DNA of 16,141 bases from Bondarzewia mesenterica (Eukaryota; Basidiomycota; Agaricomycetes; Russulales; Bondarzewiaceae), in assembly GCA_004802705.1 (NCBI GenBank), contig SGPL01000668.1, forward strand, positions 1 to 16,141. Reading direction: 5' to 3'. A program made the position numbers and the translations under genes. The notes under the pieces are model-generated. The model was given only the letters and a program-made list of their open reading frames with translations. It did not search any database and was not told the origin of the DNA. Below are positions 1 to 9,538 of this stretch, one piece after another; the first letter of the stretch is position 1; the number at the start of each line of letters is the position of its first letter.

Positions 1-1
1 G

Positions 2-1293
2 GAAAGAGATCGCGATCGCGAGAGGCAGATGTTTATGCAACAGCAGCAACAGCAGCAACAGCAGCAACAGCAACAACAGCAACATCACCGAAATCAGCCA
101 CTGTCCACCTCCCACCAGCACATCCATGTTGGTCCGGGGCAGGCGCCGCACCATCATGTTATAGGCCCGCACCATCATCACCATTTCCACCATCACCACC
201 ACCACCATCCCGCCGCCACTGCACCGAATGGCGCTCCTTCAAGGCCTATGTCTCCTCTCCATTCCGTCCACGACAGTCCTCGCATGCACTCAATGCGAGA
301 AATCGATTTTGGCCGACCACACTCAGGCCCTCCTGCCACGGAGGTCATCAATTTGACAGCCTCCTCTTTAAAACATCACCAGTCCTCTATAGGTCCACCT
401 TCCTCTTCTATGCCTGGCCATTGGACAGGAGGCGACGTGCCACCCTCACCACCTAGATTTGGTCGCGACCGTGGACGGCCAACGTCAGGACCGCAATCCG
501 TGGGCCCGCACGAGCGAATTATGACACCATTTGCCATTACCCCGACGCCGTGCACCAATCAAACATGAACATGCCTGGTGGAGCTCGCCATCCGCCATCT
601 GCAGGACCATCCAGGAGGGGGTCCTTCAGCGCCCCAGATGACGGCATGCGTCCGTCGTCAATGCAGAGTGCACCAGGTCTGCTCCCAAGCTATGGCCCGG
701 GTGCATCGCCCATGCATCGCCCGCTTGCGACCGGGCCCGGCATCCTTCCCCCTCCCTCGCGCACCAACTCGGAAGCAATGATGGGTGTATCGCCTCCGCG
801 GTCCAATCGACTTCCGCCAGCACACAGTCCTACATCAACTTTGCGCTCGCCGCCAAGGTTTGCGCATTCAATACCGCCGCTCCCACCGCCGCCGTATCCA
901 ACTGGGATCGATGCAGCAGCTGCGGGCAAGTCTGTATTGCTGGTACCGCCGAGCCCAAGCACGAAGAAGCGGGCCCCCTCCCCTCCCATGCCTCCGCCCA
1001 CAAGGATGACGATTATGGACGGTTTGCCGTCAGCGTCTGCGCGTGTCAGCACGCCGTCGCCGCCGCCGCCGCCACCACCACCACCACCACCATCACTTCC
1101 ACCGATGGAACATACGGATCCGTTGCCGCCGCCTTCTCGCGCGGTCTCTCCGCCACGAATGCCACCACATCTCCCGCCGGGTCAGAATTCGGGTTATTCC
1201 TCGATGCCGCTTCGATTGCCAAGTCTGAATGGTCCACCCGATTCTGTCCCTCCACCACCCCCGCCAAAGGTGGCTGTGGGTGACGCTTCATGA
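2..1293 (+). CDS. 3' part of a Q/H/P-rich low-complexity protein (partial, frame change inside)
   Basis: The frame is open from the left edge, so the true start lies outside. It begins with an ERDRDRER-type charged run, then 15 consecutive Gln (mixed CAA/CAG codons), His-rich blocks (runs of 5 and 7 His at about 170-210), Ser/Pro-rich stretches with several SPP/SPR motifs, and a run of 11 Pro near 1060-1095; the stop is TGA at 1291-1293. No catalytic or DNA-binding fold is visible. Such tails are common in fungal chromatin or transcription co-regulators, but I do not recognise the family. The first part reads in one frame to a stop at 566-568. The second part, clearly of the same composition, reads in the next frame, which is blocked upstream by a TAG at 454-456. 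Either an intron (for example 550-614, 65 nt, non-consensus GTGCAC donor) or a one-base indel near 540-552 joins them. That this is coding is fairly sure; function unknown. Confidence 0.6.
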
Positions 1294-1677
1294 CTTCCTG
1301 CCTTTTTTACCCCTGTGTGCTTGTCGTGGGACCAAGGGCCGCTTCTTGGTTTATTATCCGCTGTCGTATTAGAGAGTCAGTCAAGGCGCGGTGTCTAGTC
1401 TGGATGGTTTTTGTTTTTGTTTTTCCGGTTTGACATCGAACTTGTTCGGACTCTGGTTTCGTATCACTCAAATTATTATCTCGTGTCTCTGATTTTTAGT
1501 CTCGTTCCATGGAATCTACGCGCAGAGAAGTACATAGCAGAATGATTATTGTTTCACTCGCTCTACAGTATGCATCTGTATTTAAAACCTCGTTGTAGAC
1601 ATGATCGACACGTGACATTTCTTCTGATGACATGACCGACTCTGCTGTCGCCATCATGCATCAGCCTCGAGTCTGTG
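1294..1677 (+). other. Intergenic: 3'UTR of the Q/H/P-rich gene and msrA promoter
   Basis: No gene is supported here. A T-rich stretch made of repeated TTTTTG lies around 1407-1424, probably in the 3'UTR or terminator zone of the upstream gene. The last about 100 bases, next to msrA, hold a CACGTG E-box (listed separately). No clear TATA box is seen. Confidence 0.5.
1609..1616 (-). promoter_or_regulatory. E-box matching the Cbf1-type consensus RTCACRTG, upstream of msrA
   Basis: CACGTGAC on the plus strand reads GTCACGTG on the minus strand, a full match to the Cbf1 consensus. It lies about 65 bp upstream of the first msrA ATG and about 150 bp upstream of the second. In yeasts Cbf1 controls sulfur amino acid genes, which would suit msrA. 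An 8-bp match alone is weak, so binding is inferred. Confidence 0.35.
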
Positions 1678-2421
1678 ATGTCCTCACTCATAAATCGTCT
1701 TTTCTCACTTTTCCCACTGACCTCTAGAACGTACACTCCACAGAACAGACCTCTCTCCAACATGACCATCGATAATGCGCAAGTCGCCACGTTTGCCGCC
1801 GGCTGCTTCTGGGGTGTCGAGCACATCTTTCTGAAGCAATGGCCTATTAAGGAGGACAAGGGCATTCTGAAGACGGCCGTCGGATACACAGGAGGGAAAG
1901 AGAATGCGACCAATCCGGATTATAAGACTGTTTGCACAGGGTCGACGGACCATGCGGAGGCGTTGCAGATTGAGTTTGACCCGAGTAAGGTCACTTACGA
2001 CGAGCTCGTTGGTGGGTGCATGCGCATTCTCAGCGATCGAGACATGTTTCTTGATGTGCAAGGGAACGGACAGAGTACTTTTACCGCACCCACGATCCTA
2101 CGAGGGTCAATCGCCAGGGAGGCGATACCGGGACGCGTGAGTTGCCTGTAATCATTCCTCTTGTCCCACTCGTGCGCTCACTCTCGTTTTTGACGAACAG
2201 AATACCGTTCTGCCATCTTCTACCATACGCCCGAGCAGGAGTCCATCGCGAGGCGTGTTACCGAAGAGGTGCAGAAGAAGCACTTTGATCCCATAGGAAA
2301 GAAGATCGTGACGAGCATCGAGCCTGTGAGGCAGTGGTGGAATGCGGAAGAATATCATCAGGAGTATTTGTTCAAAAACCCTTCCGGATACCAATGCCCT
2401 ACTCACAAGTTACATTGGTAA
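1678..2421 (+). CDS. msrA: Peptide-methionine (S)-S-oxide reductase, MsrA
   Basis: MsrA reduces the S form of methionine sulfoxide, free or in proteins, using thioredoxin; it repairs oxidative damage. Exons: 1678-2011, 2074-2136, 2201-2421, with introns of 62 and 64 nt. The joined frame gives 205 aa from ATG 1678 or 177 aa from ATG 1762. The family signature GCFWG holds the catalytic Cys (residue 15 of the short form, 43 of the long form). Splicing restores the conserved block YRTHDPTRVNRQGGDTGTQY, then FYHTPEQE and the C-terminal YHQEYL and YQCPTHKLHW, whose Cys is a possible resolving residue. The second ATG has a good context (caacATGacc). The first adds 28 residues rich in Ser, Leu and Arg with no acidic residue, resembling a mitochondrial presequence. 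Family assignment is very safe; which start is used is not. Confidence 0.95.
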
Positions 2422-3043
2422 AACTTGGAGGATGGCGGGGGCTCACAGAATTTGGTATGAGTATTTGATTCGGGACAGAGGTCATATGGCGATGTAAAGT
2501 TTATACGATGCAGCAACAGGCAGCAACTTGCAGTGAAAATTTGAACGCACGCTTTCCAATACAGATGCAAAAAATCTCCAGTCGAAGCGATACATGAAGA
2601 ACAGCAGATATTGGGTAGTGTTTTAGGGTACGACAGGCAATTGGGAGACCAAAAATTCCTCCACGAATCAAAAGTCAAAGACGAAGACGCCATCAGAGTA
2701 AATCCTAGCCCGTCCCTATCATGTAACAAGGAAAGGTGTGCCGAACGGGCGATGTCAACGCAAAGCCCATCTACGAGAGAGGGCTTGCTCATCGCTCTGC
2801 ACTACAGTTCTCATCACTGGCGTTTTTGATCGTGGAAGAATCAAGGAAACTCTTTTTTTGACCGAGGAAATTTATAGGGAAGAGGTTAGGTAAGCTCATC
2901 ACGTGGTACGAGCTCGGGACGCGTCGTTCCCCGAAGGCCGTTTCTCATTCTCTCACCACCGGATATCTAGCATTTCTTTTTGTTCTTTTCTCATATACGT
3001 CGCGGCTAGATTATAGAATCAGTCACAGGATAGTTACCAAACT
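2422..3043 (+). other. Intergenic: msrA 3' region and Nudix gene promoter
   Basis: About 620 bp with no convincing gene. A minus-strand open frame at 2403-2792 looks like chance. An E-box at 2898-2905 is listed separately. Pyrimidine-rich sequence (2955-2997) precedes the Nudix ATG, as is usual for fungal promoters. Confidence 0.5.
2898..2905 (+). promoter_or_regulatory. E-box ATCACGTG upstream of the Nudix hydrolase gene
   Basis: An exact match to RTCACRTG, about 140 bp upstream of ATG 3044. It is the same consensus as the site in front of msrA. Binding by a Cbf1-like bHLH factor is an inference. Confidence 0.3.
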
Positions 3044-4324
3044 ATGTCTAATCACAGCTATCTTGACTTGGTCAACCGCGCGGATAACTTTCACCTTCCC
3101 CACTCAACCGAGGCTCACAATGCTTCCGAAACTCTCCTTCCTTTTCGCCTTTCCACATCAGCGACACTTCCTATTGGACTGCTACGACCTAGCGTGGTTT
3201 TAGAGCTCCAAAAGGACAACGAATGGCGACGATCGAATGGTCTGCTCGAAATCTGGGATATCCATACCGCATATATTTCTTTTGTTCCTTCTCTCAATAC
3301 CCCCGCCGCTCGCACGCGCGCCATGAAGGATACTACTACTCGCTGGCGAGACTCAGGTATATTCGCCGATGTCATTGGTATCTCCAAGTGGCGATCGGAA
3401 TGGTACGACGTGTGCCAGACGCCTTTCGGTCCGATGCGCATCGGCGGGGGCGATCCCGAATCAGACGAGAGTGAGGAAGGAAAGGAGGAAAACTACGCGT
3501 TCTCGATGGAGCGCTCGGCTTGTGCATTGTTCGGTCTTGTCACATATGGCGTGCACATGTCTGTATATGAGGAAGATGACAACGGGATTAGAATGTGGGT
3601 CCCGAGGCGGGCGAAGACTAAGCCTACGTACGTTTTTGACTCGTCTCAACTTCAACGATCTGAACTCACCTACGGTGTTCCCCCTTTGTGTGGCCTACGC
3701 CCAGATGGCCGGGATACCTTGATAACAGCGTCGCAGGCGGCATCCCAGGCGGGAGCAGTCCATACGAAAGCATAGTAAAGGAATCAATGGAAGAAGCCAG
3801 CCTCCCTGCCGACCTGGTGCAAAGATACATCAAGGCCGCAGGATGCATCAGTTACTTCTATCAGACTGATAAGGGGTGGTTGCAGCCAGAGGTCGAATAC
3901 GTGTATGATATGTGCATCCCCAAAGGCGAAATAGACTTGCGTCCTATGGATGGGGAAGTTGAATCGTTTGAGGTGCGTCATCAGTATGGTTGTCGTTTGC
4001 TCTCTCATACGAGACTGGCGTGCTGCTTCGAAACTATACTGCTTTGATGCGGAAGCTAATCAGTAATTTGTGGGCTGGCGAGCAGTTGTTACCTCTGGAC
4101 GATGTCATCGCGCGGATGCGGGCAGGCAAGTTCAAGCCTAACTGTGCAATCGGTGCGTCTGAAATAAATTGGGACCCATTCCCTATTGATGTTCTTCATC
4201 GTTTGTTTATGTAGTCATCGTCGATTTCCTGATTCGAAAAGGATTAATAACACCTGACGATGAGCCTCATTTTCTGGAAATTACCACGCGCCTGCATGGG
4301 CGGTTCGACATCGACCGCTGGTGA
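3044..4324 (+). CDS. Nudix hydrolase with DUF4743 N-terminal region (thiamine diphosphate-related)
   Basis: Exons: 3044-3627, 3705-3972, 4086-4152, 4215-4324; introns of 77, 113 and 62 nt; product 342 aa. The N-terminal half (about 1-190) resembles the DUF4743 region of Nudix proteins such as yeast YJR142W and the Nudix half of fission yeast Tnr3, including the FADVIGISKWRSEWYDV stretch. The Nudix domain follows: PGYLDNSVAGG, then a Nudix box at about residues 206-228 ending KESMEEASL, with the metal-binding Glu pair (E224, E225) kept. Relatives in yeast and plants hydrolyse damaged thiamine diphosphate such as the oxo form; that activity here is inferred. There is no thiamine pyrophosphokinase domain, unlike Tnr3. 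The end GRFDIDRW followed by TGA fits the family. Intron 2 is the longest; its acceptor (4084-4085) was chosen because it restores SFELLPLDDVIARM. Confidence 0.92.
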
Positions 4325-4652
4325 ATGAGCCACGAAGCGAACTAGATGGGCGGCATCGTGCAAGGGTGAGTGCTGGTGAGTGCCTCTGACCCCTGTTTCC
4401 TCTTTTAATGAAACCATGTCCTTGGTCAGGTCAATACTTATATGGACTTGGCCGCATCTGAGTACATCAATCACTTTGAATCGGAGAAATGTTCAGCCAA
4501 ATGTCGGGCGAACTTACTTATTAGTCTGGCAGGTAAAAATCCACACAATGATCTGATATGCCTGATTCACAACGCTAGATTGTCTGTCAGGTAACTTGAA
4601 GAGGAATTCTGAGAAGGCGAAGACATCTTTGACTGAAAGTTGGTAAATTGCA

Positions 4653-4702
4653 TGTACTGCATCTTACACTAGCCGACAGATCGGCTATGCAATGCTAGTA
4701 CA
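4653..4702. repeat. Imperfect inverted repeat / hairpin
   Basis: The inner stem TAGCCGA (4670-4676) pairs perfectly with TCGGCTA (4681-4687) around a 4-nt CAGA loop. An outer stem pairs TGTACT-GCAT (4653-4662) with ATGC-T-AGTACA (4692-4702), with one bulged base, separated from the inner stem by an asymmetric internal loop. Function unknown; it could be chance, a remnant of a mobile element, or a structured 3'UTR. Confidence 0.4.
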
Positions 4703-4847
4703 GCGCTCATAAGTATTGCCAGGTACGCGAGATCTACTGTTGGTGGATTATTCGACTCGGATGGCAACCTCTTCACGTCAACTTTCCCCTCTCTCTCCCG
4801 CGATAAGGGATGCTATCCATGGATCGTGAATCAACGTTTTAAGTGTT

Positions 4848-4870
4848 CCTTCACGATATGTATGTGAAGG
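4848..4870. repeat. Short perfect inverted repeat (CCTTCAC / GTGAAGG)
   Basis: Seven-base arms (4848-4854 and 4864-4870) around a 9-nt AT-rich centre. It is too short to assign a role. Confidence 0.35.
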
Positions 4871-5332
4871 TATGCACGGTAAGATTCCCGCATATGATTG
4901 TTTGGTCTTGAGCGGCGAGCGCTAGTGACTTACATCAGATCGCATATTGACGTGCGAGTCGGAGAATCTGACTCGGATCGGAATCCCCTAGTTTGGCTCG
5001 TCCAAATCGCTCTCTTCTCGCTCGATTTTTGGTCTCAAGGTCCGTGACGTGACGACGATGCATGCACAGCAAAACCACACAATTTGAATGAGCTCCAATA
5101 TTTTCATTTTCCGTCGAACTAGTAACCACGATCTCTTACGTTTTCCGTCCAGTCTCGCTCCACCCCTGGTTGGGTCGACGCGTTGACCATCAGTTGGCAG
5201 CTACTACTATTGCTCCACTCCTTACTCGCCTACCAGTCTACCTGTGCATCAGGACGATTGACGTTCTCCCCACCACTCCCGCTTGCGCAACTTGATCACC
5301 CAGAGTCGTTGGTGTTCAACCACTCATCCATC

Positions 5333-8300
5333 ATGTTGCCATACTTGCGCACACAATATTTTCTCTGCTTCTTCCTATTTCTCTCATACACCTCATCACA
5401 AGTTCTCGGTCAACAAACGTTCTTCCCTCCTGCATGGCCGCTCGCAGTCCGATCACCGTATCTTAGTAGCTGGGAGGGAGCCACTAAAGGATCATTAGGG
5501 CAGAATGAATGGCCAAAAACTTCTGTAAGTTTTATGTCTCGTACAAGTATCCCTTCTTTCTGTTACACTGCTAAATTGAATCCACGTGTTTTACTCGTCC
5601 GAGGATAGACCCAAGGTATTTTGGGTTGGACGGGGCTGCTGAGAGTAGATGGTGTATCGTATACCTGGTTAGGCAATGATCTTGCGAACGGGAACGCGAC
5701 AACCTTGACGGCTGTCGCGATCACGCCTACCCGCACTGTGCTTACGATGATAGCTGGCTCTATGGAGTTCAACATGACGTTCCTTAGCCCAATTGAGGTG
5801 CGAGACTTTTGTGCTCTGACGTGTCTTACTGTCTGATGTGGATTGCCCAAGCCCAATGATTTCGTTCGGCAATCGATACCTTTTTCATATATTTATGTTG
5901 AGGCAACATCACGGGATGGCCATTCACACAGCGTGCAAGTTTACTCGGACATCACCGCAGGTATGAGCTCTGTGTGTTCTGTGTTTCTTCTATCTTAATT
6001 CAACTTCTCCTCCCCCTTCGCTTTCCTTGACTTCACTCGACTGGCATGTTCCAAAGAATGGCTTTCTGGAGTACGAGACGACGTGGCCCAGTGGAGCACA
6101 CAAGTCGGCACAGACAATGTATATCATGCCTTTAGTTTGCAGTCTCAGTCGCAATTCGTGGAGACGAATCAGCAGGCGGAGTGGGGCACTGTGTACTACG
6201 GGACCACGCAAGTGTGTTTGCCATTGTCGAAGTTATACCTATTGAATCCACCGTGCTAACGCCACGCAAACCAGCATTATTCAGCAACATACAAAACGAA
6301 TGCGGCCGCTACTTGTCGGACACAATTCAAGACAAATGGAAGGCTGGATGATGGAGAAGACACAAATTTTCGTGCTATTAACAAGTAAGTATAAGATCCA
6401 ATGCGCCGTCTGCATACCGTGCCTTTGACAGCGCAAACCGGCCCACAGTGCCTTTCCCGTATTTGCGTTTTCGCAAGACCTGGGAACGATTCAGTCGACC
6501 GCGGAGCCTGTTGTCTGGATCATAGGGTATAGTCGCGACCCCGCCATTCGTTACATCGATCTCTCGGGTGCGGCACAAGACCGCAGCCTCTACTTCCAGT
6601 CAACCTACCCAAACATTGATGGTGTCGTAAGTCACTCTTTTTGTCACTGTTATCCGGAGGCGGTTTTCGTTTTACACCCAGTCGCGCGCCCAGATCAACG
6701 AATTTCTGCTCGACTTTTCGGATGCGCAACAGCGCGCGGAGACGCTGGATGCTCGCATTTTGTCAGCCGCGACGGCGATATCCTCTGATTATGGGGATCT
6801 TGTCTCGATCGCAGCGAGACAGGCGTATGGTGCGACGGAATTGACTATCGCGAAAGGCTCGGATGGGAATTATAACAAGTCGGATGTGATGATGTTCATG
6901 AAGAACGTTGGAGGAATTACTCCTCAGTGCGTACTTTGCTCCACTCTCCCAGAATCTTGATGAAGCTACTTGAACCTCTTTTCATCTGAAACAGGCGAGT
7001 AAACCCGGTGGAAGTTCTATACCAAGCGTTTCCAATTTTCATGTATATCGACCCTACGCTCGGCGCCCCACTTCTTGAACCTTTGCTCCGATTTCAAAAC
7101 TCTTCAAGTTATGTAAATCCTTATGCGGCGCAGGACGTTGGTGGGTGCACGTGCAAGCGATCGTTCGTGGTCGGGGGTAGTTGATGTGTCTTCTAGGTGC
7201 ATCGTATCCCGTGGCCCAAGGAAATACCAATGGCCATGCACAGCGGGTAGAACGTATGAGTTATTTTTGACCCGCGAATGGCATAGCCCGTGACATTGCG
7301 TTCTATCCCACAGAGACTGCGAACATGATCATCATGGCTACTGCTCACGCACGAGCTACTGGCAATGCTTCTCTCGTCAATCGTTATGTGAGTCGGGTCT
7401 GCTTCTTGCCCATTTAGTCCATCCGAAGTTAACACTGCGTCAGTACCCTTTATTTAAAAAGTGGGCAGACTTCCTGAACAGCAGTACATTGTATCCTTCT
7501 AGCGAGTGCGTGGACTTACTTCTAAAGGACCACAGTTGACTGACAATGTGTACCGTTTCGTTGGATACTTTGCAGGATTTCTGCCGACTTGGAAACCTCA
7601 TCAAACCAGACAAACCTGGCCATCAAAGGTATCATTGCAATTCAAGCAATGTCCCAACTCAGTTCTGGATTGGGACAGTCCAGTGACGCCGAACATTACT
7701 CGGTACATCCTTCGTCTTCTTTTGTTTTTCATCTCCGCCGTGTCTTACTGACTTCTTAGTCTATTGCATCCGAGTACGCCAATCGATGGCAGTCAATGGC
7801 ACTGAACACGGGTGGGCAGCCGTACATGCTCCTCTCATATGGTGACACATCATCCTTCACATTTGGCTATAATCTATTCGCCGACAGGTGGCTGAAGACC
7901 AACATTGTGAACTCTACGGTGCGTAATTTGCTAATCCCTCTGGTTTCGGGTCCCCTTATATATTGATTGTCCCGACAGGTATACAACGCCCAAACTAATC
8001 TCATAAAAGCCAATCTCGGCCAGACTCAGTTCGGACTTCCCATCGATAGTTCGAAAACATTGAGTGGTGATGTCGTTTCGAGTGCGTCCCCCCCTTCCCT
8101 TCCGAGGTCGCCTCCTGTTATTGTGGCTATAATTGATGGGACAATGAGCAGGTTGGAATTTGTTCCAAGCGGCCATCGCCACGGACAGCTCGGTCAGGAA
8201 TAGCCTCATCTCGATGGTCCGTGCTCGTGCGTCATTCAACTCGACGGTCGGGGCGTTTCCGACAGTTTACGACCCCAATTCGGGCGCGATTAATTTTGGC

Positions 8301-9193
8301 GTGGCTAGGTGCGTCAGAAAACCTTCCAATGCCATCTGCGTACCCATAAAATGCATTCCATAGCCCCGCTCAGGGCTCCATGTTCGCTCTACTCGCTTTG
8401 AAGTGAGTCATCATATGTCGTGCGATGGGCCGGAATGTGACACCTGTTTTACTCCTTCAGCGCCACAGTATTTTCCATATCGAATGGCTCTCAATCGTCC
8501 GGTTCCAGTTCCAATTCCTCATCGCGCATAGCCGCTGGCGTGATCGCCGGCAGCGTCGTGGGCGGCATCGCGTTGCTCACAGCGCTCGTCCTCGGTGTAC
8601 TCTACTGCCTAAGACGGCGACGGCGGGGCGCCCGAGAACATGACCGCGTATCCATCGACGGGAGCAGTTTCGTCGACGTAGCGCCGGTCGTGACGCCGTT
8701 CGAAATGGCAGAAACTGGCTTTGGCAACCCGTCTGGGCATTCCGGGGTGCCAGAACACAGGGGGAGCATGGGCTATGATACACTGATCGGGCCAAGCTAC
8801 ATGCACGAGCTCGATCTTGCCTCGGCGTTTGTTCCCCCATCGGCCAATCTCTCATCTCCACACGCGCCGACAGCACTCGCATACGCCGCGTCCACATCCG
8901 CACTGTCCGAGAGCTTGAGCACAGGCTCCTCGTCCTCAGCCTCAGCCTCGGGCACCGCCGCGCGAAAACGTGGCGAGGCGCTCGGCCTGCATGCGGTTGG
9001 TCCACTGAGTCCTACGGGCAAGACCGAGCGCGTGTTCTCGTACACGCGCGAAGACTCCAGCACGTCGCGCGACGGGTTGGTGCGGGCGTCGGAGGACGAG
9101 CTGCGGAACCAGGTCGAGGATCTGCGGAGGGAGATGGAGAGGATTCGGATGGAGAGAGCCGAGGTGGAGCTGCCGCCGAGATATGCAGCATGA
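5333..9193 (+). CDS. Glutaminase A (GtaA)-like protein with C-terminal transmembrane anchor
   Basis: Seventeen exons: 5333-5524, 5609-5797, 5852-5960, 6057-6211, 6275-6384, 6449-6626, 6682-6926, 6995-7140, 7197-7253, 7314-7387, 7444-7505, 7576-7702, 7760-7918, 7979-8081, 8152-8308, 8364-8402, 8461-9193. Introns are 54-96 nt; the total of 2835 nt closes in frame as 944 aa. An N-terminal signal peptide (cleavage likely near VLG-QQ) is followed by the FFPPAWPLAVRSPYLSSW opening and ILGWTGLLRVDG typical of fungal glutaminase A proteins (DUF5127, DUF4965 and DUF1793 regions in order, to about residue 700). These release ammonia from glutamine outside the cell in Aspergillus; activity here is inferred. 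After a Ser-rich linker, one transmembrane helix (about 724-751) is followed by five Arg and a Ser-rich cytosolic tail with a C-terminal coiled coil ending LPPRYAA. The ATG was chosen because it starts the signal peptide. Family is safe; individual small exons less so. Confidence 0.9.
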
Positions 9194-9538
9194 GAGTGGG
9201 CGGGCGCTGTTGTTTTGGATGTATCATAGTGAGCCTGTGGACCGTTTGCCTTCGTCTCGCATCGATACCTCCCTTGTTGCGTACGCACAGTATATCCCTT
9301 CGTATCAAAATGCTGTATTTATTGAAGAAAATTAACCTTACCTAGTCGTTTGTTTCCTTGGACCTATGATAACCAATATTGAACCTCCTGTCATTACTAA
9401 TCGCATAGATTTACGAAGCCACTCGAGCACACAAGCCATCGCGAAGTTCCAACATCAAATTCGATCAAGCCGACTTGGTTAGTATAGAAACAGGATCAAA
9501 AACAAAAAGTTGGAAACGCAAGAAGATCAGCAAAATTA
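9194..9538. other. Convergent intergenic region (glutaminase-like and peroxidase 3' ends)
   Basis: The two flanking genes point toward each other across 345 bp. AATAAA on the minus strand at 9323-9318 could serve the peroxidase transcript, which would bring its end within about 125 bp of the opposite stop codon. No gene is seen here. Confidence 0.45.

Larger units (their letters stand above)
4325..5332 (+). other. About 1 kb gene-free region with several inverted repeats
   Basis: No coding region with splice or family support was found. The first part is probably the Nudix 3'UTR; 4376-4429 has intron-like ends (GTGAGT ... GGTCAG, 54 nt). Inverted repeats occur at 4653-4702 (imperfect hairpin), 4848-4870 (7-bp arms) and 4955-4975 (6-bp arms). 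The last about 200 bp is the glutaminase promoter and 5'UTR, pyrimidine-rich, with an open frame but no ATG before 5333. No tRNA was recognised. Confidence 0.5.

Noticed and set aside
29..82. CAG/CAA run as a possible microsatellite rather than coding
   Set aside because: Codons are mixed and the frame stays open on both sides with compositionally similar protein, so it is best read as a coding polyGln tract.
2403..2792. 129-codon minus-strand open frame overlapping the msrA 3' end
   Set aside because: It overlaps the msrA stop, has no recognisable motif, and has Cys/Ser-rich random-looking composition.
5183..5332. Upstream in-frame extension of the glutaminase-like gene
   Set aside because: It has no ATG before 5333, and starting at 5333 gives a normal signal peptide.
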